Positions 9,076 to 19,329 of a stretch of DNA of 64,000 nt are shown here, piece after piece. Positions within the stretch are counted from its first letter, which is position 1. Every line of letters starts with the position of its first letter. The position numbers and the translations under genes were made by a program. The notes beneath the pieces were generated by a model. The model had not been told where the DNA came from, did not search any database, and saw only the letters and a program-made list of their open reading frames with translations. This stretch comes from Phymatolithon calcareum (taxonomy: Eukaryota > Rhodophyta > Florideophyceae > Hapalidiales), in NCBI GenBank assembly GCA_977006965.1, contig OZ345363.1, positions 744,001-808,000 of the forward strand. Reading direction: 5' to 3'.

Positions 9076-10692
9076 TTATTCCGGGCACTTGGTTTCAAGA
9101 AGTAGGTGGTTTTCCGGTGGCAGACCCACTAGCGCGCGCAGCAGATTTTCGATGCACGCTTTCTGCCGCCCGAGCGCGTTCACAATAGGCTCGCCTGGAG
9201 GCGTCTGCGGAATTTTCATGTAAAATCCAAGCACACTCAACGCACTTTCCATCGACTTGTAACCATCCTGATCGAAAGTCCCGTCTACTTTCTCCACACA
9301 GTACTCAACACGATCGAAAAGCTCTGCAAAAATTGCGAGATCCAGAATCAGTGGCGCGCACAACGCAGAATCCAAGCAAGTGTTGTGCATGATCGTCGTG
9401 TAGTGACAGTTCATGAAAGTCTCGGAAGTGTACTCCGAAACGTCGCGCTTGGAGTCATTCAAGAAAGGCACATATTTCACCACCACCACATGGTCCGGAG
9501 CTTCCGAATCGGTACCGTACAGCACCCCGTTGGAGTCGACAATATCCTCAATCACCCTCGACTTGGACGCTGACTTCGGTTTCCACATCACCTCGTCTGT
9601 CAGCTGGAACATATCATTGTTCCCAAGGTGGTTATACGTCACCATTGTACGAATTTTCACTCCGCAGCCGATCAAGTAGTCCGCCAGCACCGACTTCATT
9701 TTCGTTTGTCCGGACTTGAAGTCGTCCCCACAAATCAAAACACCCTCCCGTCGCGCCAGCTCTATCGCACCGGGCACGAAAGTGTTCTGCGGTGATCCGT
9801 TAATGTAAGGACATCCCTCGAGAATGGCGGCGACACAGTAGAGTGTGGACGGTGAAACCTCCGGATGTGAGCCCCTTACGGCCGCCAGTAGATTGTCCGC
9901 AGTATCGTTCACTCCAACACTCTCCACTGCATACTTCTCCGAATTTGCCGTCCACACCACCACGACATAGTCGACATTATTTCGCGATTTGAAGTCACGA
10001 ATGTCCGCTCGCAACTTCTCCAGTTGTTCACCTTTGTCTGTACTCGCAATGATGTTTGTCGCCCTCGGCCGCTGATTCTTTGCAATGAAATTCTGATCGA
10101 ATGCTCCTGGTAGCGGTACAAGTCCCTCCAGATGCGACCGCAGCTGCCGACGCAAGTCCGGTTCGAGTACCTGCGCTCTATCCATTGCATCCGCCAGGTT
10201 AGCACCTGAGATGTCCCAGCCCCCGAGCACAATCTCCTCCGGCTCCACCATGGGCAGCACTGCGTGTAACGGCACAAATACATCTTTGCCGCGCGCGTCA
10301 AAGCCAACACGCATTGTCGCCGCCTGTGTCAAAGAACCGTTGTAATTCGGTATGTGCTTTGCGTCACGCGTCTCCCAGCTGATCCCAAATTTGTTCGCGT
10401 ACACCGCCGCCGTCACCGTTGTCCCATTGTTTCCACCCCATCCGACCTGCATGAGGCCTAACCTTCGCGCCTGACGGGCGGTGCGGAACCTGTAAAACCG
10501 TTCCACTGGCGTCGCGGTGACATTTCCGGAAGCATCGACCGTGGCTGCGACCCGAGCGTATCTGTATCGCGCGAGGATGGCAGTGTTTGTGTATTCCACG
10601 TCTGGACTGCTCACCGTCAGCTTCCCAAGTGCAGTCACTGCCCCGGCAACGCGTTTCGCACTTTGCGCGCGTTGCTCTGTATTGTCGGTCAT
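9076..10692 (-). CDS. INO1: myo-inositol-3-phosphate synthase
   Basis: This is a 538-residue enzyme converting glucose 6-phosphate to inositol 3-phosphate with NAD, the first step to phosphatidylinositol, phytate and inositol osmolytes. The NAD-binding signature GWGGNNGTTVTAAVYANK is intact. GGWDISGANLADAM, TNIIASTDKGEQL, GDDFKSGQTKMKSVLADYL, YNHLGNNDMFQL and NTCLDSALCAPLILDLAIFAEL follow in the family order. Length and order match the eukaryotic family (about 510-540 residues). No targeting peptide is seen, so a cytosolic location is likely. The start is the ATG at 10692. It lies on the same strand as, and 264 bp downstream of, the MFS transporter gene. Confidence 0.95.
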   Translation of the reverse strand: MTDNTEQRAQSAKRVAGAVTALGKLTVSSPDVEYTNTAILARYRYARVAATVDASGNVTATPVERFYRFRTARQARRLGLMQVGWGGNNGTTVTAAVYANKFGISWETRDAKHIPNYNGSLTQAATMRVGFDARGKDVFVPLHAVLPMVEPEEIVLGGWDISGANLADAMDRAQVLEPDLRRQLRSHLEGLVPLPGAFDQNFIAKNQRPRATNIIASTDKGEQLEKLRADIRDFKSRNNVDYVVVVWTANSEKYAVESVGVNDTADNLLAAVRGSHPEVSPSTLYCVAAILEGCPYINGSPQNTFVPGAIELARREGVLICGDDFKSGQTKMKSVLADYLIGCGVKIRTMVTYNHLGNNDMFQLTDEVMWKPKSASKSRVIEDIVDSNGVLYGTDSEAPDHVVVVKYVPFLNDSKRDVSEYTSETFMNCHYTTIMHNTCLDSALCAPLILDLAIFAELFDRVEYCVEKVDGTFDQDGYKSMESALSVLGFYMKIPQTPPGEPIVNALGRQKACIENLLRALVGLPPENHLLLETKCPE

Positions 10693-10956
10693 AGCAAAAT
10701 TGTTCGTTTTATGGTGGTATTTGTATCTTGTATCACCTTAAGCAAGCACGGGTGACGTGCCACACGCTGGAGATCGAGGCAGGCTTTCAGTCGCCTCATG
10801 CTCCAATTACGATCATGCGCTATGATAGCTATAAACTATTCTAACTGTGCTCCTCGCACGAGGTTAATCGCCACCTTGGACGATGCATGTGACATGAAAA
10901 TACACGTATGAGCATCTAAACGAGAAGAAGTCGTTTGCAATCGGTCGCCGCCTGAG

Positions 10957-12561
10957 TCAGGACTCGAGCATCACCTTTCTCATGGTATGGTACGTGTTTA
11001 GGCTCCTTCGATCCATAGAGCAAGTTTCGCCAGTCGGAAAAATCGGCAGATCACCAACTCTCGCATCTACACGGTCCCGAGACAATTCAAACTCTCCGTT
11101 CAGTTCGCAGGCAGAATGCACCGGAGCTCCGACGACAGGACTCTGAAACGCGCGCTGGCATTTCGTAATACACATTGCAACAAAAAGTCCGACCAGACTC
11201 CACGCCGATGCCATGACATAGTACAAAGTAAATCCGCCGTTTCTAGGTCCGGCGCCCCACTTGTTCACGAACCAAGATGCCACACCCGCCGCGAACGCCT
11301 CACCGAGCCCCATCATGAGTCCGCCGCCAATACCGAACACTGTTGCGCTGTTCTTTGTGCTAAACATGTCGCGCGCAAGTAAGGTGCAACTGCAGTTTGC
11401 GGCACTATAGATCACGAGGAGTGTGCCCGCCGTAATCATGGACGCGAAAAACTGTCCCTGGTTCGACATGGGTATCAAGAGGGCGAACAAAATTGCCTGG
11501 GCGAGAAGTGCGAGTTGGATAACGTTCTTCGAACCACACGAGAAGCGACTTGAGTTTCTTAATCGGAAACAGTCTGCAACTGCACCTACTCCAAGTCTTG
11601 CGATGGTACCTAAGAAAGTTCCCAATTGGAAGAATTTGACAACCAGTGTCATCGGTTTTCCGAACCCAGTGCCCATCTCGAAGAATAACGGCGTGAAGGC
11701 AAAGCCAGCCTGTGCAGTGAACACAATGCCCATGTAGAGCCAGAATGACTTTTCCATCACCAACTGCTTCCAAGGAACTTTCACGGCTTTTTCTTTCAAT
11801 TGCGGTACACTTTCTTCGTCTGTCAGTGGTTCTGTCATTGGGAGAAAGTCGTGCTTATGGTCAGGGAATTGGATGAAGCAACCAATGAGCCACGAAGGGA
11901 CTGCAAGAAGGACTGCAGACAGAGTTATTGACAGGGCCCCATATGAAGCAATCATGGAGGAGAATAGGCCAGAGAAAGCAATAGTGCCGAGTCCGAAAGC
12001 TGTTTGACCGAGTCCAATGCCTAATCCTGGAGCTTCCTGCATCCAATTTGCAAGAAGCTCGTTGCCAAGCAAGTAGACTGAATTGAGAGTCACACAATGT
12101 TAGCTTCTCTGTATTAAGAACAGACTTGCCATGAAAATTGGACAAAGGAAAAATCATTACGCACAAACTCCCAAGGGAAATCCTTGAATTGAGACAGCAA
12201 AACGGATAAGCATCACGTTTTCTGCAGATCCAAGGGACAATGCAGCATATCCAAGACCACCAAGTGCAGTGAGCAGTCTCACTCGCTTGGTTTTCACAGA
12301 TTCCGTGGGCATTGTGTGGGGTGTAGTCAAGTTATGCTCTGCGTCATCTCTGTCCAAGTAAACTCCAGCGAGAATCATGGACGGCGCAGAAACAAGTGCC
12401 ATTGACGCAACAGATGACTCCCAGTCTTCATCGGAAGCTGCTGCCTTTGCCAAAACGCCAATGGCGAACATGGATCCTGAAAGGAACAATAGAAGGCATG
12501 TCGCCGCACATGAAATTGCCTTTTCCGAAATCATCCAATGGAGGGAGCGCAAGGAAATCAT
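10957..12561 (-). CDS. major facilitator superfamily transporter, two exons
   Basis: Exon 1 runs from 12561 to 12165 and exon 2 from 12077 to 10957. The 87-nt intron has donor GTGCGT and acceptor TTCAG, with a CTAAC branch-point-like sequence 25 nt before it. Splicing joins GFPLGV to FYLLGNELLANW in frame and gives 505 residues. The protein has about 12 hydrophobic helices: a first half of six, a cytoplasmic loop rich in charged residues (DHKHDFLPMTEPLTDEESV), and a second half of six, then a hydrophilic tail of about 60 residues. The segment GTFLGTIARLGVGAVADCF is an MFS-type loop motif. The general look is that of oxalate/formate- or monocarboxylate-type MFS carriers, but I cannot name a substrate. 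Without splicing the frame would stop at residue 134, so the intron is needed. Confidence 0.75.
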
Positions 12562-14936
12562 TAGCCCTATCGTGTCGAGCTTACCGGCACATGGAGATGA
12601 TCTCTTACTGTACTTTGTCTTGCACTTATGGCCAAGCTAATCTCCCGTCTGTAAGTTAGTTGCTAGCACTCACATTCCCTAAGCATAAAACCAGTGTCTA
12701 TGTATTTTTGGCAGCTTCCACTTCAAGGGTTTTTCCCAGCTGAAGCCCTTCTGGACATTCACATAGACCACTTATACACACATTGTGCAGCTAGTGGCTC
12801 TCAACAAACCAAAAAAGAGGGGCCCAGAAGAGACAGCGCACAGGTAGAGGACACCACATTCTTTGCTTGCCTTGATTTTATATAAGAAGTGGTGTTTTCA
12901 AGACGTCTGATCATGACGCGTTTCGATCGTCGCGAGCTACTTTAAATTGTACCTTGTTGCTGTGCCCCCTTCTGAAGTAAACTCTACAATTTTTTACACG
13001 TGCTGTTGCTTCCACAACCGAGACTCGCGCGTTCAGTAGACATAGCATCCATCTCTCAGGCGCTGGCTTCGCAAAAACTCTGGAAAACTGCCCCGGGACG
13101 CCACGCATTGTGCAGATTTCGTGTTCTCCGCCACGATCACAATGAATGCACTGGGCTCCGTTACAGCCGTCATCAGAAGTTCGCCCAGAAAATATTTAAT
13201 AATGAAGAAGTCGTTAGTAATAAAGTCGTTCCAACAACAATTTTGTGCTTCATATATAACATTGTAGTGATTTCCCTCATGTTGCAATGCGTTGCAACTG
13301 TTTTACGATAGCTGCCACGGACTTCACATATTACTCAACTGACTTCAACACATTGCGGAAGCCAGAACAGTGTCCTTCTAGAAAAATTTGTTCAAGTCGC
13401 TTATAAAGGGATGCGAGCTGAACTAAGCTATTTGAGATTCTTGGCGGAAGAATTGCTCGGGACAGGTTCTGAATGGCTGCTTGTGCGAGATCAAATTTAA
13501 CAGGAGGCTCTGTATGGCTCCTCTAGCGAAATCAAATTGACGATGCCATCCACGTGTTTGGTGCCGAAGCGGCGAAACCTCGCATCGTGCGAGACGCACT
13601 AGTCCGTCTAACTGACATTTTCCCTACTGTACTGACGACTTCTCTCGTTCCCATTTGCGTAAATCATTCTGAGGAACTCCGCAGCGTCAGACATCGTTTA
13701 TTGTCTAGCCACTAACAAGTAACTCCTACAATTATAGACACAAGGGGGCCCTAGAACCTAGGGCCTAGGTACTACCATAAAGTAATAACATACACTGTAC
13801 TGACGGGTGTCGTAATTGAGAAGATTTATTGAGAAGGTACCATATGTCCCAACTTTAGGAAAGTCGGTACCTTTCTAAGCATGTATTCTACTAGCCTCGA
13901 AATTTTTCACTTTCCTTAGTCAGAATTGCATAGTATCACGTCCATGGCTCGAGCCACGTCATTCTCTTCTGTAGGGGTCCATACAGGCTTTCTCAGGATT
14001 ACTGACCGGTATCTCAATCTCCACTGGTGAAAATGCCATTAGAGAAAGTATGCACATATAGTTCCTGCTCGAGGAAATGTTATAAGAAAAATCTGGGGGA
14101 TGCAGGGGTCGCAAAAGTCAATATTTTCATTCTTTGCGTTAAATTTACTTATACAACTATGCAAAACAGCTTCAGATTCAATGTCAGGGGGACCTTCTTG
14201 AGAATACGATTTTTACGTCCGCACTACCAGTCAGGAAAAGTCAGCAAATTCAGTCATAATTACAGTATTTGACTGGTAATGAGGACGCGGCATAGGTCAT
14301 GGTGGCTGCTGTGCGCATCGATAGGACATTTTTTCTCATAACGATTTCTAGTTTTCAGAAGTGGAATTTCTTTTCAACCAAACTTTTCGTGATGCACTTG
14401 TCAAAAACTCTTTTAGAATCGTTTTTCAAGTTTTTGCTCAAAAGTGTCTGAAAACATCTAGAGCGAAAGTTTGCAATCCAACGCTGCACGTGGAATCAGC
14501 CAGTGCAACCTATGCCGCCTCCTCGTAACCAGTCCGAGAAACAATGACTGGTAATGAGGACATTTTTGACTCGTTCTATGCCTTGATTTTGATGAATTCT
14601 GAAGAAGGCCCCTTTGTCGCGTTGCGATTTTACATATCCTACTGCAGATGCACAAATAATTAAAATAGTGAACAAATTTGGTCTCGTTCACATCCATTGA
14701 TAAGTTCTGCGAGAATGGCATTCTTACTTTCCAAGTTGCCTACTTCCTTTCCCGGGCAATGTACTACGTGTAGACAGATTCGATTTCATGACGGCGCTAA
14801 AGTCGGTCCCTATAAAAAGCAGAAAGATGGACGAAATGCAATTAGTAGTCAATTGTGAAATGGATTGCATAGAATTGGACTTCAAGACAGATGAAACCTA
14901 TAAAAATAGCGAAAGTGAACAACTTCATACCAGCCA
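12562..14936. other. 2.4-kb gene-poor region
   Basis: There is no convincing gene; the longest frames are under 105 codons, with no domain. An exact 16-bp direct repeat (GACTGGTAATGAGGAC) occurs at 14271-14286 and 14546-14561. A locally palindromic stretch (GGGGCCCTAGAACCTAGGGC) lies at about 13746-13765. TATA-like strings (CTATAAAAA) occur near 14812 and 14898 but face no gene. The region is AT-richer than the flanking genes and is probably decayed repeat DNA. Confidence 0.5.
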
Positions 14937-16445
14937 TTAAAGCCTTTGGGGCCCCGAGCCGCATTGCAGCTTCAGTAAAGCTAGACCACGTACTGCCGAG
15001 AAGCACCTAGATATATGCCGAAAGCGCACAGCGGCAACATACGGAATGCAGTTAGAGAGGGCTTTCATGGCTAAACTAAGAATGAACAAAACAGAGTCAA
15101 TACGAACTTTCGTTTTCGCCAGAACCAGTATGTCCGCCATTGCATACTTTACGCATTCCGCAGATCGATCGTCGCACGCTCGAGGTAACCAAAAAATGCG
15201 TTCTTTACCAACAAGCCGCTCCAATTTCGGAACGACTGCGACGGTATCAGTTGCGACAAAAAATTTAGAAACGATGCCACGCTTTAAAAGCTTTCTCATC
15301 TCTGGTACAAATGCCATGTACGAAGTTCTCGAGCGCCACATTTGCAAGGTGGCGGCCTCCTCAGATCCGTACTCTTTCTTGTAGTCGCGCAAATTCTCGA
15401 TATCCTCGGACAAGGATCGATTGCGAATGTGAACTCCACCGACTGCTCTCAAATCGGTTGGCAATACGCTTCTCACAAGCCTGATGATATCATCTCGAAA
15501 GGGAAGTTGACGAATGTGCTTGTTCTCCAGATCCCAAGAAGAGTACGTACTCTTCATCACGAAAGCAGACTTGAAGTAAATGTGATTGCTTTCATTATGT
15601 ACCACCTCGACGTCTTTCTCACCTGGTATCATATAGTTGTAGATGTCGACATTTCCCCATGCTGAATCTCGAGCTTTTGACCCGAATTGATTCAGTTTTC
15701 CAATAACAACATTGGAAGTTTGGGATATATTGACAATATCGCTAAACGCAGTACGTAGATGGGTATCAGATTCCCAAACAATGACGGCTTCTCGGACTGT
15801 TCCATCAGCAAATGCGAGACCGCTTCCGAGCGCTCGAAGTCGGTTCCCCAGTCCATTCTGGACATGAACAAAGATAATTCGCGGTAGCTTCTTGCTGTAA
15901 TATGGATGTTCAAATGAGCGCAGCTTGTCCGTGCGTACCAATAAGTTGCGCATCAATGTTTCCATCGACGACGTGTCCAGCGACGAAATAAACGCCCATG
16001 GCACATGGTATCCTTCATTCAAGCACGCGCCCAACGCCTTCCGCCACACACTTTCCCGAATGCGTTTGCTTGCCTCAGGCGCCTTTACATTTGGCCAGGA
16101 CGGCAATGGCAGTCTCATGTTCAAATACGGATTTTTGCAAAGTGTCGACACTGAAACGACGCCTGCTCCATTGGGCTGAGTTCCACTAGAAAGTGTGATG
16201 ATTGACGCAGGAGTCTGTGTCCAGCGAAACGGATTCGAGACAGAGGATTCGCCGTTCCTCAAGTACGGTACGAGCAGGGACGCGGCGCCGACAATCAAAG
16301 CCGCGACAAGCAATACCACGAATGCGGCAAACGCCAGAGTTGTCTTCCAATGCGTGCGTGATGGCGCCTCAATACTGGAATGTTCTGGTTTACGATGGGA
16401 ATAGTCGCTGAGAAGACGTTCTGTTAGATCATCCTCATTTCCCAT
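14937..16445 (-). CDS. type II membrane protein, putative O-fucosyltransferase-like glycosyltransferase
   Basis: This is a 502-residue protein. A short cytoplasmic tail (1-32) is followed by one transmembrane anchor (about 33-62, LAFAAFVVLLVAALIVGAAS), then a long lumenal part. That is the layout of Golgi glycosyltransferases. The core has FVHVQNGLGNRLRALGSGLAFA (about 195-215), resembling the glycine-rich substrate loop of fucosyltransferase-like enzymes. It also has GGVHIRNRSL (about 340), reminiscent of the H-x-R motif of GT65/GT68/GT23 enzymes, and later SKFFVATDT. Donor and acceptor are unknown; sulfated-polysaccharide or glycoprotein synthesis is a plausible guess. The last 60 residues lose the expected pattern and may contain a frameshift or an unrecognised intron. 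The start is the ATG at 16445. Confidence 0.6.
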   Translation of the reverse strand: MGNEDDLTERLLSDYSHRKPEHSSIEAPSRTHWKTTLAFAAFVVLLVAALIVGAASLLVPYLRNGESSVSNPFRWTQTPASIITLSSGTQPNGAGVVSVSTLCKNPYLNMRLPLPSWPNVKAPEASKRIRESVWRKALGACLNEGYHVPWAFISSLDTSSMETLMRNLLVRTDKLRSFEHPYYSKKLPRIIFVHVQNGLGNRLRALGSGLAFADGTVREAVIVWESDTHLRTAFSDIVNISQTSNVVIGKLNQFGSKARDSAWGNVDIYNYMIPGEKDVEVVHNESNHIYFKSAFVMKSTYSSWDLENKHIRQLPFRDDIIRLVRSVLPTDLRAVGGVHIRNRSLSEDIENLRDYKKEYGSEEAATLQMWRSRTSYMAFVPEMRKLLKRGIVSKFFVATDTVAVVPKLERLVGKERIFWLPRACDDRSAECVKYAMADILVLAKTKVRIDSVLFILSLAMKALSNCIPYVAAVRFRHISRCFSAVRGLALLKLQCGSGPQRL

Positions 16446-17867
16446 TAGAACGGCGTTGATGCGCTGCGATGCAGGGATAGGATGAGTTAATATTGTTCGG
16501 GTGGATTAGTCCTTCCGAATCTCACTCCTTTTCAGAATCCCTGGGTTGAAGTATTCACCCCTTCTTCATCGTGAATCCATGTCGGGAGAGATGGTCATGG
16601 TTCTGTATGCTCAACGGTACAGTCTTCGGGACACAGTAATTTTTTTGCAACTCGCTGCAGTACATACACATACGGAACGTGGTGAGTTGGCGTCGCCACC
16701 ATGAAAAACAAAAATTTTACAGCCATGTCATATGATACCATTGCTTTCCAAATCGATGACTTTGCGACCTTCGACGCTTCGGGGTTCCAATTTTGCTATC
16801 TCCGAAATCCTGGATTTCGAAAATCTGCGGAGTTGCCCTAATGTATTGTTGATAGGGAGCCACTAGCGCAGGGGGTATGGAGGCCCTACTGTATATTAGA
16901 TGCACAATTGTATAGAGCGTTAATTACCAGGACGAGTATCTAAAAATTGTCGGACCGGACTGGAAGAGTATCAATACATGGTACTACGATTTTACGCATT
17001 CAGTGATCATGTGGCTCGTATACAACTGAAAGGGACTAGTCTCGGCATTTAAAAATCAGGATATTTGACAAAGAAGATTTTTTCACTTAGGGAGCACCCC
17101 CAGTTAAATGAATACATCGAACCTGAAGCTTCCCTTTAGACGCAGTACGTTTTGCACGCAACCAGGAGTACTCTCTGTCACAGGTGAAAAAGCGTAAACT
17201 CGCTTTCATTCAGGCTTCAATTCGAATACTATATTGCTTTTATTCACGTGAATAACTGTGACTGGAAACTGGAAAGCGAAAAGTGATCAACTGAAATTAT
17301 AGTGCTCTGCAATATGGCACTGAACGCACATGACGCAGCCCGACATTGCACAGCCCATTGCACAGCTCTACGTGCAGTGCATCACATTTCGCGCTCCAGA
17401 ATAATATAAAAGTAATATTAAACTAGTACTTTATTTTATTGTTCGACTTTCGAGTGCTTATTCAACTCTACTCAAACAATTACCATCTTCAAAGATAATT
17501 GCGAGTGTCTTCCATGTGAATAGCTTGTCAGAACTTGCGTAGCTTGTCCTCCGATTTCAGAACCATGTGAGCATTCAACGATTCGAATGAGTCATAAGGA
17601 CTCATTGCTGCAAGGCTTTCAGGGGCTGTACGTCACCAGAGAGCGACACAATCATTTAAAGCCCGGACTCTACGGCGGAGTCCTGACGAGAAAACTTGGG
17701 AGGGAAAATGTTTTGAACCGAGCCACGCGGCGATCTGCACGCCGGAGTTTCCGACATCCTAAAGGGCTTGTGTGCAGAGGCACCGCTGGTGAGTGCCGCT
17801 AGGTCCCACGCCTGTTTCAAGCATTTGTTTTCCTCAATATCCATCTATCATACTGTATCTTGAAGAC
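16446..17867. other. 1.4-kb gene-poor region
   Basis: No supportable gene. It includes a perfect 16-bp palindrome (TTATTCACGTGAATAA, 17240-17255) around a CACGTG core, which is a bZIP/bHLH-type site in other eukaryotes, and a doubled ATTGCACAGC near 17344-17366. Otherwise it is AT-rich and unremarkable. Confidence 0.5.
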
Positions 17868-18134
17868 ATGAGTGAAGCATCGCATTCTGTATCCAGCAAG
17901 GAGATACTCCTCAATCCTCGCACAGGAGATATAGCCAATCAAAACAAGCGTGTAGAATTCGCAAAAATAACTAAAATAGTACCCGAAAAAACCATGAACG
18001 GCTTTTTCTTCTCGCCAACGTCGGTTACAGTGCTTCTTATACTCTGCAGTATCGTGACAAAAGTGGCTGTACTGATCATCAAGGAGCGCGAGCTCGCAGG
18101 TTTACCGGAATGGGGTCCTGCTTATCCATTTTAA
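17868..18134 (+). CDS. possible small single-pass membrane protein overlapping the nuclease gene
   Basis: An 88-codon frame from ATG 17868 ends 25 bp inside the next gene in a different frame. The predicted product has a polar N-terminus (MSEASHSVSSKEILLNPRTG), one hydrophobic segment (about 52-68, SPTSVTVLLILCSIVTKVAV) and a short tail ending GLPEWGPAYPF. No family is recognised. An AATAAA lies just after the stop (18133-18138). It may be a real tail-anchored protein, an upstream frame on the nuclease mRNA, or chance. Confidence 0.3.
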   Translation: MSEASHSVSSKEILLNPRTGDIANQNKRVEFAKITKIVPEKTMNGFFFSPTSVTVLLILCSIVTKVAVLIIKERELAGLPEWGPAYPF

Positions 18135-18902
18135 TAAATGGCCTCTCACAGCAGCAACAGCCACAACAGCAACAACAACAGCAACCGCAGCAAAATGCAT
18201 CTCCAATGTCGTACGCTGCCGCTGTTGCTGGAAATGCACTTCACGGACTCGCTAACCAGCTGGAGCAGCAAGGCGGCGTTCATCAAGGAGCTGCAAATGA
18301 CTGGCAAAACCATGGAGCATCTCAACAACCCAGTCGACCCCCTGGGAAGAATGTGAAATTCACAATTGAGAATGCATACGTGTTCAAAATGCCTGATGGC
18401 GATACATTTTCGGTCGATTATCCCGACAGTTCCACTGGACAGACTGTGACAAGCAGAGTGCGCATTATGGGAATTGATTGTCCAGAAACGGCGCAAAATT
18501 TTGGTCCTGAGGCTGGCGAAATCGGAAAGGCCATGGCGTTCAAGAAAACAGTTATGCTACACGTGCATACCACTGATCGTTACGGTCGTTTGGTTGCAGA
18601 CGTTGTGCTGCCTAATGGACAAGATTATGGTTCGGAAATGCTGCGCAAAGGTGCGGCGTGGGTAAGTTGCTTGCTTTTTTATTGATGGCGAAATATGAAC
18701 GAGTCGCGCTTACATTGACTGACAGCTTCGCTTTTCTATTTTTTTCTGTGAATAGCACTACAAGGCGTACGACAAGAGGCAAGAACTGGCGGACATCGAG
18801 CATCAGGCAAAGAATGCGAAAATTGGACTTTGGCAATTCGCTCGCCCCCAAGAGCCGTGGGTGTATCGGAAGAAGAAGAGGGAGAGGCAAGGGAAAAACT
18901 AA
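18110..18902 (+). CDS. staphylococcal-nuclease-type protein with N-myristoylation signal, two exons
   Basis: Exon 1 is 18110-18661 and exon 2 is 18756-18902. The 94-nt intron starts GTAAGT and ends GAATAG. The spliced product has 232 residues. It begins MGSCLS, a consensus N-myristoylation site with a palmitoylatable Cys4, as in plant membrane-bound Ca2+-dependent nucleases (CAN family). A Gln-rich tract follows (14-28). The SNase/TNase domain spans about 82-220: DGDTFSVDY with D98, VRIMGIDCPE with R118 and E126, and DRYGRLVADV with R160, so the Asp/Arg/Glu/Arg active-site set is kept. Exon 2 supplies HYKAYDKRQELADIEHQAK and GLWQFARPQEPWVYRKKKR, the end of the fold. Likely reaction: hydrolysis of DNA or RNA at the inner face of the plasma membrane. 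Without splicing the frame runs only seven codons into the intron. Confidence 0.85.
18148..18194 (+). repeat. CAG/CAA-rich trinucleotide tract
   Basis: This imperfect AGCAACAGC / CAACAGCAACAACAACAG run encodes the glutamine-rich stretch (residues about 14-28) of the nuclease. It is the only notable simple trinucleotide repeat inside island 2 and could vary in length between individuals. Confidence 0.7.
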
Positions 18903-19329
18903 CTTGACATACTCCACATACGTCCATGTTTTTTTTCGACTAGAAGTTACGACGGTATATAGAAAGCTCAACATAATTTTGTAAGCCGGTAAACCACATG
19001 AAACCTTGAACCTAACCTCGATCCAGAACAACCGTCTCTTATCTCTGTCATCCACGGACACTTCAGAAACAGGAGCACTCCCCTGTACTACTGTACGCTA
19101 GATGTAGAATTTATGATCTGAATGATAAAATTGAATAAAAAATGGCACAGTAGGATGGCACTTGCATCGTAGGGTACCTTCTTCGTTTTGCTCTACCTCC
19201 GCGCCAAGGGTGCAACTCATTCCTTTCCACCCACGCGAATCGACTCCTGAACAGTGTGAAGGAGAGTTGCATCTTTTTGAAGACAACAACCTGTTTCGTC
19301 GGAGTTTGCATTACGGCCCACCTGGAACG
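18903..19329. other. 427-bp intergenic region
   Basis: This lies between the nuclease stop and the ATG of the fusion gene, both on the plus strand. The downstream frame is open from a TTG at 19162, giving 56 extra residues with no recognisable targeting character. It presumably holds the nuclease 3' end and the fusion gene promoter. A run TGAATAAAAAA near 19131-19142 is polyadenylation-like. Confidence 0.4.

Noticed and set aside
13740-13770. Palindromic CCTAGG-rich stretch as a terminator or origin
   Set aside because: Short, not near a gene end, and such signals are not defined for this type of genome.
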